A stretch of 64,000 nucleotides of DNA from Nonomuraea soli (GCF_013761175.1 NZ_JACDUR010000002.1:124001-188000), one strand, 5' to 3'. Positions 24,314 to 32,685 are shown, counted from the first letter of the stretch. Made by a program: numbers and translations. Notes: a model not told the origin generated them from the letters alone.

Positions 24314-25002
24314 CGGAGCCCATCGGTTTCTACTACGGCGCCGACCGGCTGGAGAGCCTGGCGCGATTCGAGATGGTCGTCCTGCAGGCCGGCTTCTACA
24401 GCCCGGGCGAGCTGGCGTGGCTGCGCTCGCGCGGCGTGCGGCCCCTGGGCTACCTCACCCTGTCGGAGGATCCGGGGCCGCAGGCGCCCTGGCACCGGCA
24501 GGAGCGCAACCCCGACTGGGGAGGCGCCTACGTCCACGTCGGCGACCCGCGCTGGGCCGCGCACGTGATCGGGCAGGCGCGCAGGGCCATGGAGGCCGGG
24601 TTCGCCGGGCTCTTCCTCGACACGCTCAACCTGGAGTACACCTACCCGGAGGACCTGCCCCACCTGCTCACCCTCATCGCGGCGATCAGGGAGGAGGCCA
24701 GGCCCGACTACCTGCTGGCCAACCGGGGGTTCGCCCTGCTGCCCAGGCTGGCCGAGCTGGTCGACGGGGTGCTGTTCGAGTCGTTCTCGGCCCGCTGGAC
24801 CGACAAGGAGCACTACGCGCCCTGGCCCGACGACGTGCTGGAGACGCACGCGTCGATCGCCGAGAAGCTGCTGCAGCTCGACGTCGACGTCTACGCGCTC
24901 GACTACGCCGACAGCCGCGAGCTGGCGGAGTTCGCGCACCGCAGGGCGCGGGAGTTCGGCCTGCTGTGCTTCGTCAGCGATCGCGCCCTGTCACGGATCT
25001 AG
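24310..25002 (+). CDS. Second GH114-like hydrolase, no signal peptide
   Basis: This 230-residue protein starts at an ATGA overlap with the preceding GH114 gene. It is a compact barrel with matching landmarks: IGFYYGADRLESL, PLGYLTLSE, GFAGLFLDTLN, YLLANRGFALL, VDGVLFESFS and YALDYADS. The LDT Asp and the Glu of FESF take the places of the catalytic pair in the first paralogue. No signal peptide or lipobox is seen, so it should stay in the cytoplasm or leave by another route, which is unusual for a polysaccharide hydrolase. It ends the exopolysaccharide operon and nearly touches the convergent DUF2804 gene. Confidence 0.78.
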   Translation: MTEPIGFYYGADRLESLARFEMVVLQAGFYSPGELAWLRSRGVRPLGYLTLSEDPGPQAPWHRQERNPDWGGAYVHVGDPRWAAHVIGQARRAMEAGFAGLFLDTLNLEYTYPEDLPHLLTLIAAIREEARPDYLLANRGFALLPRLAELVDGVLFESFSARWTDKEHYAPWPDDVLETHASIAEKLLQLDVDVYALDYADSRELAEFAHRRAREFGLLCFVSDRALSRI

Positions 25003-25003
25003 C

Positions 25004-25978
25004 TCACCAGCGGTTGCGTGCCTCCTCGGCCCAGCCGGTGAGGCCGTCGAGGTCGATCCACGAGCCGTCGTCGGCGCGGGCGCGGCCGGTGAAGTGGCCG
25101 AAGCACTGGTGGGTCTCGCTCGCCACGACCAGCAGGGCGGTCTTGGCGATCTTCTCGTGGTAGGGGTGGAACTCCGCCTGCACACGAGGGCCGGTGATGC
25201 GCCAGGGCCGCTTCCAGTCGTGGCGGTCGTAGAGCCACTCCAGCTCGTCGCCGATCTTGTGCAGCCGGCCGTCGAGGAACAGGGCGTTCTCGGTGGAGCC
25301 GGTGCCGTCGGTCCACTTGCCGCCGAGCTGGATGGCGCGGCCGGGCGCGCAGCCCGCCGCCCAGTTCCACACGACGGAGTAGGGCCACTTGCCGCGCCCG
25401 TGGTCGAGCACCGCGAACGCGTCGACGATCTGGTGCGTCAGCGAGCCGACCCTGAGGGTGCCGCGGGCGGGGCGGCCGAGGTCCTTGACGGTGTACTGGA
25501 AGCGGTCGGCGCCCCACGGCACGACCACGCCCAGCGACTCGTGCCCGCCGGGCCTGCCGACCTCGACGTCGAGCTCGATCGCCTCCGAGACCGCGCGGAT
25601 CGTGGTGCCGCCCGGATGGTCGGCCAGGTCGATGCGGAGCCCGCCGCCCGACACCGAGGCCATGCCGGCGCCGCTGCGGTCCGGCATGACCGCGCCGCGC
25701 GCCAGCGGCACCACCACGTCCTTGGTGCTCTCCCGTCCCGACGCGCGGTCCAGCACGTACAGGCCGTGCAGCCCGGCGTAGTCGAGCGAGGCCGCCACCA
25801 GCCCGACGATGTGGGTGGGGGTGACGATGCCCCAGTACTCCCAGCGCTTGCGCCGGCCCCAGCCGCGCAGGTTGGCGCGGTGCAGCGGCCGCCTGGTCCA
25901 GCCGACCGCCTCCGGGTTGAGCCGCCCGCCGGGCAGGCACAGGTCGACGGGTTCGGTGATCTCGCGCTCGTGGGTCAC
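25004..25978 (-). CDS. DUF2804 family protein
   Basis: This 324-residue protein starts with GTG in a GTGA overlap with the GH2 gene, so the two are coupled. It shows DUF2804 marks such as NLRGWGRRKRWEYWGI, WPYSVVWNWAAG, LGGKWTDGTGSTENA and WRITGPRVQAEFHPYHEK. The family is all-beta and uncharacterised. Coupling to a GH2 enzyme and an MFS transporter suggests a role in sugar or glycolipid handling, but this is only context. Its stop is one base from the stop of the convergent GH114 gene, with no terminator between. Confidence 0.85.
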   Translation of the reverse strand: MTHEREITEPVDLCLPGGRLNPEAVGWTRRPLHRANLRGWGRRKRWEYWGIVTPTHIVGLVAASLDYAGLHGLYVLDRASGRESTKDVVVPLARGAVMPDRSGAGMASVSGGGLRIDLADHPGGTTIRAVSEAIELDVEVGRPGGHESLGVVVPWGADRFQYTVKDLGRPARGTLRVGSLTHQIVDAFAVLDHGRGKWPYSVVWNWAAGCAPGRAIQLGGKWTDGTGSTENALFLDGRLHKIGDELEWLYDRHDWKRPWRITGPRVQAEFHPYHEKIAKTALLVVASETHQCFGHFTGRARADDGSWIDLDGLTGWAEEARNRW

Positions 25979-27690
25979 GCCAGCTTCAGCCTCTCGTTGA
26001 TCGAACGGACCAGGTCCTCGTCCATTTTGACTACCTCGCGGTCGTAGGTGAGCAGCCCGTTCAGCTCGTCCTCGACATCGCTGAGCTGGGTGTACACGGT
26101 GGCGCTCAGGCCGCGGGCGATCGCCGGGAGGATCTCGCGGCGATGCAGGCGGGCGAAGGCGGCGCCGAGCCGTACGGCACTGTCGAACCGTTTGTAGCCG
26201 AAGCGGCCGCCGCCCCAGACGTGGCCCTCGACGGGCAGGCTGTAGCCGCCGTACTCCGTCAGGGCCAGCACCCGCCCGTCGGGCCGCGGAGGGCGGAAGC
26301 GGCGGAAGTAGACGTGCAGGCTGCGCAGGTCGCCGGCGCCCTGGTCGTGCCAGCCGCTGGCGTGGTCGACCGGACGGGTCGGATCCAGGGCGGCCAGCTC
26401 GGCGGCGACCCGCGCGGCGTCGAACTGGCCCCAGCCCTCGTTGAAGGGCACCCAGAGCGCGAGGCTCACGACGTCGCGCAGGTGCTCGACGCACGCGCGC
26501 GCCTCGGACTCGAACCGCGCCCGCCCGGCCGCGTCGCCGCGGCCGAACACGCGGTGCCGCCGGTCGTCGAGCCGCAGCGGGGTCAGCACGGGCGCGGTGA
26601 CGACCCACGGCCGGTACGGCTCGCCGCCGTTGACGAGGTCCTGCCAGACGAGGATGCCGAGCCGGTCGCAGTGGTGGTACCAGCGCAGCGGCTCGACCTT
26701 GATGTGCTTGCGCAGCATGGTGAAGCCGAGCCGCTTCATGGTCGCGATGTCGTGGATCATCGCCTCGTCGGAGGGCGCGGTGTACAGGCCGTCCGGCCAG
26801 TAACCCTGGTCCAGGATCCCGGCGTGGAAGTACGGCCGGCCGTTCAGCAGCAGGCGGGGCACGCCGTCGGCGTCGGGGCCCACCCCGAACGAACGCATGC
26901 CGAAGTAACCGCGGACGCGGTCCTGGCCGAGCGTGACCGTGACGTCGTACAGGAACGGGTCCTCCGGGCTCCACGGCCGGGCGCCGGGCACCGGGACCAC
27001 GACGGGCGTGCCCGCCTGCGCGGTCGCCGAGGCGACGGGCGTGCCCCGCGCCGAGATCTCGACCAGGGCGTTCCCCTCCGGCGCGTGCACGGTCACCGCG
27101 ACCGCCGATCCGGGCAGGTCCGGGGTGAGCGTCAGCCGCTCCACGTGCACGGCGGGCACCGACTCGGCCCACACGGTCTGCCAGATGCCCGACTGGGCGG
27201 TGTACCAGATGCCGCCCCGCTCCAGTTTCTGCTTGCCGCGCGCACCGGCGCCGGTGTCGTCGCGCACCCTCACGACCAGGACGCCCTCAGGGTTGCCGGT
27301 GATGTCGCAGGTGAAGGGCAGGTAGCCGCCCTCGTGCGCGCCCACCTCGACGCCGTCCAGGAAGACCGCGCACTCCTGGTCCACGGCGCCGAAGTGCAGC
27401 AGCACGCGCCCGCCCGGGACCGCGAAGCCGTCGGGCAGGCGCAGCGTGCGCCGGTACCACAGGGTCTGGCCGGGCCTGAGCTGCCGTCCGACCCCGGACA
27501 GCGGCGCCTCGGGCGAGAACGGCACGATGATCTCGCCCTCGTAGGCTTCCGGCTCCTCATCGTCATCGGAGGAGAAGGCGTACTCCCAGCGGCCGTTGAG
27601 GTTGACGTAGCTGTCGCGCACCAGCTGCGGCCGGGGGTATTCGGGCAGCACGGCATCGGGGTCGAGCGCCCGGCCCCACCGAGTCAGCAC
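25975..27690 (-). CDS. GH2 family beta-glycosidase
   Basis: This 571-residue protein has the three GH2 parts in order: a jelly-roll sugar-binding domain (SYVNLNGRWEYAF), an Ig-like sandwich, and a TIM barrel. The acid/base is the Glu of WVPFNEGWGQ (about residue 418) and the nucleophile the Glu of LTEYGGYS (about residue 479). No signal peptide is present, so it acts in the cytoplasm. GH2 covers beta-galactosidases, beta-glucuronidases and beta-mannosidases; short forms like this are poorly characterised. The GTG start is the last three bases of a 12-bp tandem repeat, with no ribosome binding site. It probably depends on read-over from the MFS gene 45 bp upstream. Confidence 0.85.
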   Translation of the reverse strand: MLTRWGRALDPDAVLPEYPRPQLVRDSYVNLNGRWEYAFSSDDDEEPEAYEGEIIVPFSPEAPLSGVGRQLRPGQTLWYRRTLRLPDGFAVPGGRVLLHFGAVDQECAVFLDGVEVGAHEGGYLPFTCDITGNPEGVLVVRVRDDTGAGARGKQKLERGGIWYTAQSGIWQTVWAESVPAVHVERLTLTPDLPGSAVAVTVHAPEGNALVEISARGTPVASATAQAGTPVVVPVPGARPWSPEDPFLYDVTVTLGQDRVRGYFGMRSFGVGPDADGVPRLLLNGRPYFHAGILDQGYWPDGLYTAPSDEAMIHDIATMKRLGFTMLRKHIKVEPLRWYHHCDRLGILVWQDLVNGGEPYRPWVVTAPVLTPLRLDDRRHRVFGRGDAAGRARFESEARACVEHLRDVVSLALWVPFNEGWGQFDAARVAAELAALDPTRPVDHASGWHDQGAGDLRSLHVYFRRFRPPRPDGRVLALTEYGGYSLPVEGHVWGGGRFGYKRFDSAVRLGAAFARLHRREILPAIARGLSATVYTQLSDVEDELNGLLTYDREVVKMDEDLVRSINERLKLA

Positions 27691-27735
27691 GGGCGGTCAC
27701 ACGGGCGGTCACACGGGCGGTCACACGGGCGGTCA
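27688..27735 (-). repeat. Four perfect 12-bp tandem repeats carrying a stop and a start codon
   Basis: On the coding strand the unit TGACCGCCCGTG occurs four times without mismatch. The TGA of the first unit is the MFS stop codon and the GTG of the last unit is the GH2 start codon. Because the unit is 12 bp and the two frames agree, gain or loss of copies would change only the spacing between the genes. Confidence 0.9.
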
Positions 27736-28965
27736 GCGGACACCGCGGATCCTCCAGACCAGGCAGGCCCCGGCGACCGCGAAGGCCGCCGCCACGGCGT
27801 ACATGAGCGGATAGCCGCCGGCCGAGGTGACCAGCGGGGCGGCGATGACCGGGCCGAGCGTGTTCGACGCGGAGTTCGACAGGCTGACGATGCCCAGGTC
27901 CTTGCCGCGGTCGGCGTCGGCGGGCAGCAGCTGCGTGACCATGGCCTGGTCCACGGCGGCGAACATGCCGTATCCGGCGCCCAGGAGCGCGGCGGCGGCG
28001 ATCGCGGCGCCCCAGGTGGTCGCGGCGGTGAGCACGAGGGCGGAGGCCGCCATCGTCAGCCCGCCGAGGAAGACGGCGGGCTTGCGCCGCCCGGTGCGGT
28101 CCGACAACCATCCGGCCAGCAGCGTCGGGGCCACGCTGGCGAGCGTGAAGACCGCCACCAGCACCACCACGCCCTGCTCCACCGAGTCGGCGGGGTAGTG
28201 GACGGCGTCGCGCAGGAAGTACTGCAGGTAGCCGATGCCCATCGCGAGGGTGAGCGTGATCATCAGGCGGCTGAGCCAGGCCCAGGCGAAGTCGGGATGG
28301 CGGCGCGGGCTGACCCAGAAGCCGCGGGCGAAGTCGCGTATCGAGAACGGCGGGCACGGCTCGGTGCGCGGCTCGCGCGTGAACAGCCCGAACGGCAGGA
28401 TCAGCGCGAGCACCAGCACCGCCATGGCCAGGAACGCCGGCCGGGAACCGGTCAGCAGCACCGTGGCCACCACCCCGCCGAGCAGCGGCCCGCTGAGCTG
28501 CCCCACCCCGGCCAGCGCCGAGGCCTTGCCGCGCTGCAGGACGGGCACCTGGTCGGGCACGGTCGCGATGGCTGTGGCCAGGGCGGCGGTGAAGGCCAGC
28601 TGCGCCACCGCCCAGCCGGCCACCAGGCCCGCGATCGTCTCCTGGAAGGCCAGGAACGCCAGCGCGGCCGAGCTGAGCAGGGCGCCGCCCACGATCCACG
28701 GCCTGCGGCGGCCGAAGCGGGAGTTTGTCCGGTCGGACATCGCGCCGAACAGGGGATTGGCCACGGCCGTGCAGACGGCGGCCACCGCGAGCACCACCGC
28801 GAGCGAGGCCTCCTTGGTCACCGGGTCGATCGCGGCGACCTGGGAGGGCAGCAGGATCTGGCCGCCCACCGTGGCCGCCATGATGACGCCCATCTGGGCC
28901 AGGGACAGCAACGCCATCCAGCCGAAGGAGACCCTCGGCGGATCACCGATCCTGACGTCGCTCAC
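27733..28965 (-). CDS. MFS transporter, probably for a glycoside or oligosaccharide
   Basis: This 410-residue protein has about 12 membrane segments and a GTG start. The loop after the second segment reads GAMSDRTNSRFGRRRPW, a form of the MFS motif found in sugar/cation symporter-like members; the second-half copy is LLAGWLSDRTGRRKP. It lies first in a minus-strand operon with GH2 and DUF2804 genes, so it may import the substrate that GH2 cleaves. It is divergent from a TetR gene, and two palindromes lie in front of its start. Confidence 0.85.
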   Translation of the reverse strand: MSDVRIGDPPRVSFGWMALLSLAQMGVIMAATVGGQILLPSQVAAIDPVTKEASLAVVLAVAAVCTAVANPLFGAMSDRTNSRFGRRRPWIVGGALLSSAALAFLAFQETIAGLVAGWAVAQLAFTAALATAIATVPDQVPVLQRGKASALAGVGQLSGPLLGGVVATVLLTGSRPAFLAMAVLVLALILPFGLFTREPRTEPCPPFSIRDFARGFWVSPRRHPDFAWAWLSRLMITLTLAMGIGYLQYFLRDAVHYPADSVEQGVVVLVAVFTLASVAPTLLAGWLSDRTGRRKPAVFLGGLTMAASALVLTAATTWGAAIAAAALLGAGYGMFAAVDQAMVTQLLPADADRGKDLGIVSLSNSASNTLGPVIAAPLVTSAGGYPLMYAVAAAFAVAGACLVWRIRGVR

Positions 28966-28979
28966 ACGCTGCCTCCGCG

Positions 28980-29023
28980 AACATGACGGAGCATCACGTT
29001 AGAACATGACGAGGTGTTATGTT
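28980..29023. promoter_or_regulatory. Two tandem 21-bp operator candidates
   Basis: Two sites share the layout of 8-bp arms around a 5-bp spacer. Site A (28980-29000) is AACATGAC-N5-ATCACGTT with 6 of 8 arm pairs. Site B (29003-29023) is AACATGAC-N5-GTTATGTT with 7 of 8. Their centres are 23 bp apart, about two helical turns. They fill the gap between the divergent MFS (start 28965) and TetR (start 29033) genes, so the TetR protein most likely binds here. Confidence 0.6.
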
Positions 29024-29032
29024 AAGAGCGCG

Positions 29033-29659
29033 ATGGAGAATTCCGGCGTCCGGCGCAGGCCGGTCCAGCGGCGCAGCATCGAGCGGGTCGAACGCATCCT
29101 CGACGCCTGCGCCGGCCTGCTCGACGAGGTCGGCTTCGACGCCCTCACCACGGCCGAGGTCGCCAGGCGCGCGCGGGTGCCCGCCGCGACCGTCTACCAG
29201 TTCTTCGACGGCAAGCCGGGCATGATGCGCGCCCTGGCGCTGCGCAACCTCGACCTGCTCCTGGTACGGCTGCGCCGCAGGGCCGCCGCCGAGCACGACC
29301 TCACCTGGCGCCGCGCCGCCGAGATCGTCCTGGAGGAGACGGCCGGCATGCGCCGCACCGTGCCCGGCTTCACCGTCGTCGACTTCGCCGACACCCGGCC
29401 GGGCGGCGCCTCCTTCCTGCCGGCCGGCCAGACCCAGGAGGGCGGCGACATCCTGGCGGAACGGCTGTACGCCTTCGCGATCGACGAGGCGGGGCTGCCG
29501 CCGCTGCGTGACCCGCTGCGCGCGATGCGGCTGGCCATCGAGGCCGCGGGGGTGGCTCTGCGCCTGGCCTTCCAGCACTCGCGCGACGGCGACCCGGCCA
29601 TGCTCGCGCACGGCCGCACCCTGCTGACGGCCTACCTCGACCGGCTCGAGCGCGACTGA
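29033..29659 (+). CDS. TetR family transcriptional regulator
   Basis: This 208-residue regulator has an N-terminal TetR helix-turn-helix: RRSIERVERILDACAGLLDEVG, then LTTAEVARRARVPAATVYQFF. I chose the ATG at 29033, 4 bases after an AAGAG stretch and after the predicted operators; the longer frame from 29006 would start inside operator B. The C-terminal ligand domain shows no motif that names a ligand. It is divergent from the MFS - GH2 - DUF2804 operon and is its likely repressor. Confidence 0.85.
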   Translation: MENSGVRRRPVQRRSIERVERILDACAGLLDEVGFDALTTAEVARRARVPAATVYQFFDGKPGMMRALALRNLDLLLVRLRRRAAAEHDLTWRRAAEIVLEETAGMRRTVPGFTVVDFADTRPGGASFLPAGQTQEGGDILAERLYAFAIDEAGLPPLRDPLRAMRLAIEAAGVALRLAFQHSRDGDPAMLAHGRTLLTAYLDRLERD

Positions 29660-29857
29660 CCTTCTCAGGACCGGGCAGGGCGCCGTCTCACCTGGTTGGA
29701 GGGCGCCGCTGGCGGCAGGACCCGGCCGCGGCCGTCCGCGAGGCCGGCGTGTGCGCGCCCGAGACGATCACCCCGGATCCGGTTTGCCTCCCGAGAAGCG
29801 CGGGCATCAACGCGCACGCCGCGAAAGTCCCTCGACTCCCAGATGGGTGGACAGGCG
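29660..29857. other. Intergenic region upstream of the P450 gene
   Basis: These 198 bp follow the TetR stop and lead to the P450 start. The reading frame of the P450 stays open through it, but the encoded stretch is arginine- and proline-rich and unlike a P450 N-terminus, so I treat it as non-coding. It may hold the P450 promoter; no element could be placed with confidence. Confidence 0.4.
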
Positions 29858-31045
29858 ATGACGCCAGAACTGCCGCTCCACATGCAGCGCGAAGGGTTCG
29901 GACCGGTCGGCGAACTGGCCCGCGTACGCGACGGCGAGGGCATGCTGCGGCTCGACTCGCCCTTCGGCAAGCCCGTGTACGTCGTCTGCCGGCACGAGGA
30001 CGTACGCCAGGTGCTCGCCGACCCGGCGCGCTTCAGCAGCGCCAGGACCTCCTTCCCCGGCGTCGACAAGCTCGACCCCGACGAGCGCGCCAGACTCAGG
30101 GCCGGGCAGCTGATCGGCTTCGACCCGCCCGAGCACACCCGCCTGCGCAAGATGCTCACCGGCGAGTTCACCGCCCGCCGGATGAAACGGCTCGAACCCC
30201 GCATCGCCGAGATCGTCGAGTCGGCCCTCGACGACCTGGAGCGCGCCGGGCCACCGGCCGACCTGGTCGAGCACTTCGCGCTGCCGGTGCCGTCGCTGGT
30301 GATCTGCGAGCTGCTCGGCGTGCCGTACGCCGACCGTGCCGAGTTCCACGAACGCTCGTCGCGGCTGGTCGACTTCTCGCTGCCCATGGAGGAACGCGCG
30401 GCCGCCCAGCGCGAGGACCGCGACTACATGGCGAGCCTGGTCGAGCGCGCCTACGCCGAACCCGGCGAGGACATGATCGGCATGCTCGTGCGCGAACACG
30501 GTGACGACCTGTCGGCCGACGAGCTGGTCGGCATCGCCGGCCTCCTGCTGCTGGCCGGCCACGAGACCACCGCCAACATGCTGGGCCTTGGCACCCTGGC
30601 CCTGCTGCGCCACCCGGAGCAGCTGGCGATGGTCCGCGACGACCCGGCGCGGATGGAAGCGGCGATGGAGGAACTCCTGCGATGGCTGTCCATCGTGCAG
30701 ACCATGCCGCCGCGCACGACCACGGCCGAGGTCGAGATCGGCGGCCAGATCCTGCCGGAGGGCTCGCTGGTGATCGTCTCGCTGCCCGCCGCCAACCGCG
30801 ACCCGCTGTTCATCGACGACCCGGAGAGCCTCGACGTCACCCGGGGCGCCATCGGGCACTTCGCGTTCGGTCACGGCGTCCACCACTGCCTGGGGGCGCC
30901 GCTGGCGCGCATGGAGATGCGCATCGCCTTCCCCGCCCTGCTGCGGCGCTTCCCCGGGCTGGCGCTGGCCGAGCCGTACGAGAAGGTGGCCTTCCGCGCC
31001 TTCAGCGCCGTGTACGGCGTGCAGTCGCTCTCCGTGACCTGGTGA
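29858..31045 (+). CDS. Cytochrome P450 (bacterial class I type)
   Basis: This 395-residue monooxygenase has the expected elements. The I-helix motif LLLAGHETT supplies the Thr for oxygen activation, EELLRW is the ExxR of the K helix, and HFAFGHGVHHCLGAPLAR carries the heme-binding Cys. The start at 29858 gives the usual P450 length; an ATG at 29843 is possible. It lacks a membrane anchor and so is soluble. No ferredoxin or reductase gene lies next to it, so redox partners come from elsewhere. It converges on the pentapeptide-repeat gene with a one-base gap. The substrate is unknown. Confidence 0.93.
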   Translation: MTPELPLHMQREGFGPVGELARVRDGEGMLRLDSPFGKPVYVVCRHEDVRQVLADPARFSSARTSFPGVDKLDPDERARLRAGQLIGFDPPEHTRLRKMLTGEFTARRMKRLEPRIAEIVESALDDLERAGPPADLVEHFALPVPSLVICELLGVPYADRAEFHERSSRLVDFSLPMEERAAAQREDRDYMASLVERAYAEPGEDMIGMLVREHGDDLSADELVGIAGLLLLAGHETTANMLGLGTLALLRHPEQLAMVRDDPARMEAAMEELLRWLSIVQTMPPRTTTAEVEIGGQILPEGSLVIVSLPAANRDPLFIDDPESLDVTRGAIGHFAFGHGVHHCLGAPLARMEMRIAFPALLRRFPGLALAEPYEKVAFRAFSAVYGVQSLSVTW

Positions 31046-31046
31046 C

Positions 31047-32633
31047 TCAGCCCTTCGTGAGGCGCTTGAGAGCCTTGCGCCCCCGGTTGAGCGTCTCGCG
31101 CGCCTGGTTGAGCTCCCCGATCACGCTCGCCTTCTCCACCTGGTCCCGGGCCTGCTCGTAGGCGTCCAGGATCCGGTGCCAGTCGGCCGCGCCGGCCGTG
31201 CCCGCTTCGCCGGTGCGGCCGTCGGCGGCGTCGATGGCCTCGCCGAAGCGCGTCACCTCCTCCGCCAGCTCCTCCCTGACCTGCGCGAGCCTGGCCGCGG
31301 TGCGGGCCTCACGTTCCCGCAGGGCGCGGCGGCGCCTGGCGGAGCCGCGCACGATGCCGTAGCCGATCAGCAGCAGCACGGCGCCGAGAACGCCCCAGAA
31401 GATCTTCCAGCCGAGCGACATGGTCGAGTGCGAGCCGGACAGGTCGGCGCCGGTGTCGCCGCGGCCCAGGTCGAGGTCGGTGACGTCGGCGCCGGCGAAG
31501 CGGGCGCCGGCGAGCATCGCGCTCTGGAAACGCGCGCGGATCAGCGTGGCGCTGCGGAAGTCGGCCTTGCGGGCGTCGGCGCTGGTCCAGCGCGTGTCGG
31601 TGAGGTCGGCGCCGACCAGCGTGGCGCCCTCCAGCTTGCCGCTGACGAACTGGGCGCCGGCGAGCCGCGCGCCGCTCAGGTCGGCGCCGGTCAGGTAGCG
31701 CAGCGAGGCCCCGTTGGCCGACACGTCGCGCAGCACCGCCTTGCGGAACTTGATCGACGACAGGTCGACGCCGTCGAGCTTGGCGCCGGTGAGGTCGGCG
31801 CAGCTCAGATCGTCGGGGAATTCGGTGATCTCGGTGAAGTCCTGCCCCGAGAAGTCGTGGCCGCTGCCCGGCGTGCAGTCGGCGGGCGCCTCGGGCAGGT
31901 CGGCGGGCATGCCCTTGCTCCCCGCGAGGTCGAGACCGCGCGAGCCGCGCAGGTCCACGCGGCTGACGGTGGCGCCCTTGAAGGTGGCGCCGGTGAGGTC
32001 GGAGCCGTCGAGCCGCGAATGCGTCAGGTCGGCCCCGTCGAAGACGGTGCCGGTCATCGTGGAGGTGTAGAGCATCACCTCGGTCAGCGTGGCCTCGCGC
32101 ATGACGGTGTCGATGAGCAGGCTGCCGTACATGCCGGCCTGGCCGAGGTCGGCCTTGCTGAAGTCGGCCTTCCTCAGGTCGGCGCCGTACAGCGAGGCCG
32201 AGACCAGGCTCGCGCCCTCGAACCGGGCGCCGTCGAGCTGCGCGGAGTAGAGCGCCGCCCGGTCGAGCCGCGCCTGGCGGAAGTCGGCTCCTTCCAGGCG
32301 CGCGTTGTACAGCTTGGCGTCCTGCAGGTCGGCCTTGGTGAAGAGCGCGGAGCGGGCGTCGGCGCCGGACAGGTCGGCCTCGGCGAGGTCGGCGCCGCGC
32401 AGGTCGGCCTTGACGAGCGTGGACGGCAGGCGCACCCCGGCCAGTTTCGCGCCCCGGAGGTTGGCGCAGCTGAGATCCTCGGGAAGCGTCGCCTGCGTGA
32501 GGTCGCGACCGGACAGGTCGGGGCCGCTGCCGCGCGAGCACGTGGCGGCGTGGGCGGTGCCCGCGAGGGGAGCGGTGAGGAAGAGGCCGGTGAGAGCCAG
32601 GGATAACAGGGGGAGGGAGGCGGCCAGACGCAT
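31047..32633 (-). CDS. Membrane-anchored pentapeptide-repeat protein with two beta-helix blocks
   Basis: This 528-residue protein has a signal peptide (cleavage near AHA), then two long runs of A(D/N)LxG-type pentapeptides that should form right-handed quadrilateral beta-helices. Each run opens with the same two-Cys cap: CSRGSGPDLSGRDL...LSCANL and CTPGSGHDFSGQDF...LSCADL. This points to an internal duplication with a disulfide at each cap. After the second run come a single membrane segment (about residues 410-430), a basic stop-transfer patch (RGSARRRRALRERE) and a charged coiled-coil tail inside the cell. The layout suggests an outside sensor or scaffold joined to a cytoplasmic tail. The function is unknown. 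It may be co-transcribed with the lectin-like gene 52 bp upstream. Confidence 0.85.
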   Translation of the reverse strand: MRLAASLPLLSLALTGLFLTAPLAGTAHAATCSRGSGPDLSGRDLTQATLPEDLSCANLRGAKLAGVRLPSTLVKADLRGADLAEADLSGADARSALFTKADLQDAKLYNARLEGADFRQARLDRAALYSAQLDGARFEGASLVSASLYGADLRKADFSKADLGQAGMYGSLLIDTVMREATLTEVMLYTSTMTGTVFDGADLTHSRLDGSDLTGATFKGATVSRVDLRGSRGLDLAGSKGMPADLPEAPADCTPGSGHDFSGQDFTEITEFPDDLSCADLTGAKLDGVDLSSIKFRKAVLRDVSANGASLRYLTGADLSGARLAGAQFVSGKLEGATLVGADLTDTRWTSADARKADFRSATLIRARFQSAMLAGARFAGADVTDLDLGRGDTGADLSGSHSTMSLGWKIFWGVLGAVLLLIGYGIVRGSARRRRALREREARTAARLAQVREELAEEVTRFGEAIDAADGRTGEAGTAGAADWHRILDAYEQARDQVEKASVIGELNQARETLNRGRKALKRLTKG

Positions 32634-32685
32634 GGGGGAAGCATAGGGCCGCCGCCTTTCAAACCGGTTGATCGCCCGGATCGGG

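Noticed and set aside
27688..27735. Four 12-bp repeats as a small CRISPR array
   Set aside because: The units are directly adjacent with no spacers and far too short; no cas genes are present.
29696..29857. A 54-residue N-terminal extension of the P450
   Set aside because: The translated stretch is Arg/Pro-rich, matches no P450 helix, and the start at 29858 gives the normal family length.
15843..31045. An antibiotic biosynthetic cluster suggested by the AfsR/SARP regulator and the P450
   Set aside because: No polyketide, peptide, terpene or RiPP core enzymes occur, and the P450 is separated from the regulator by two unrelated operons.
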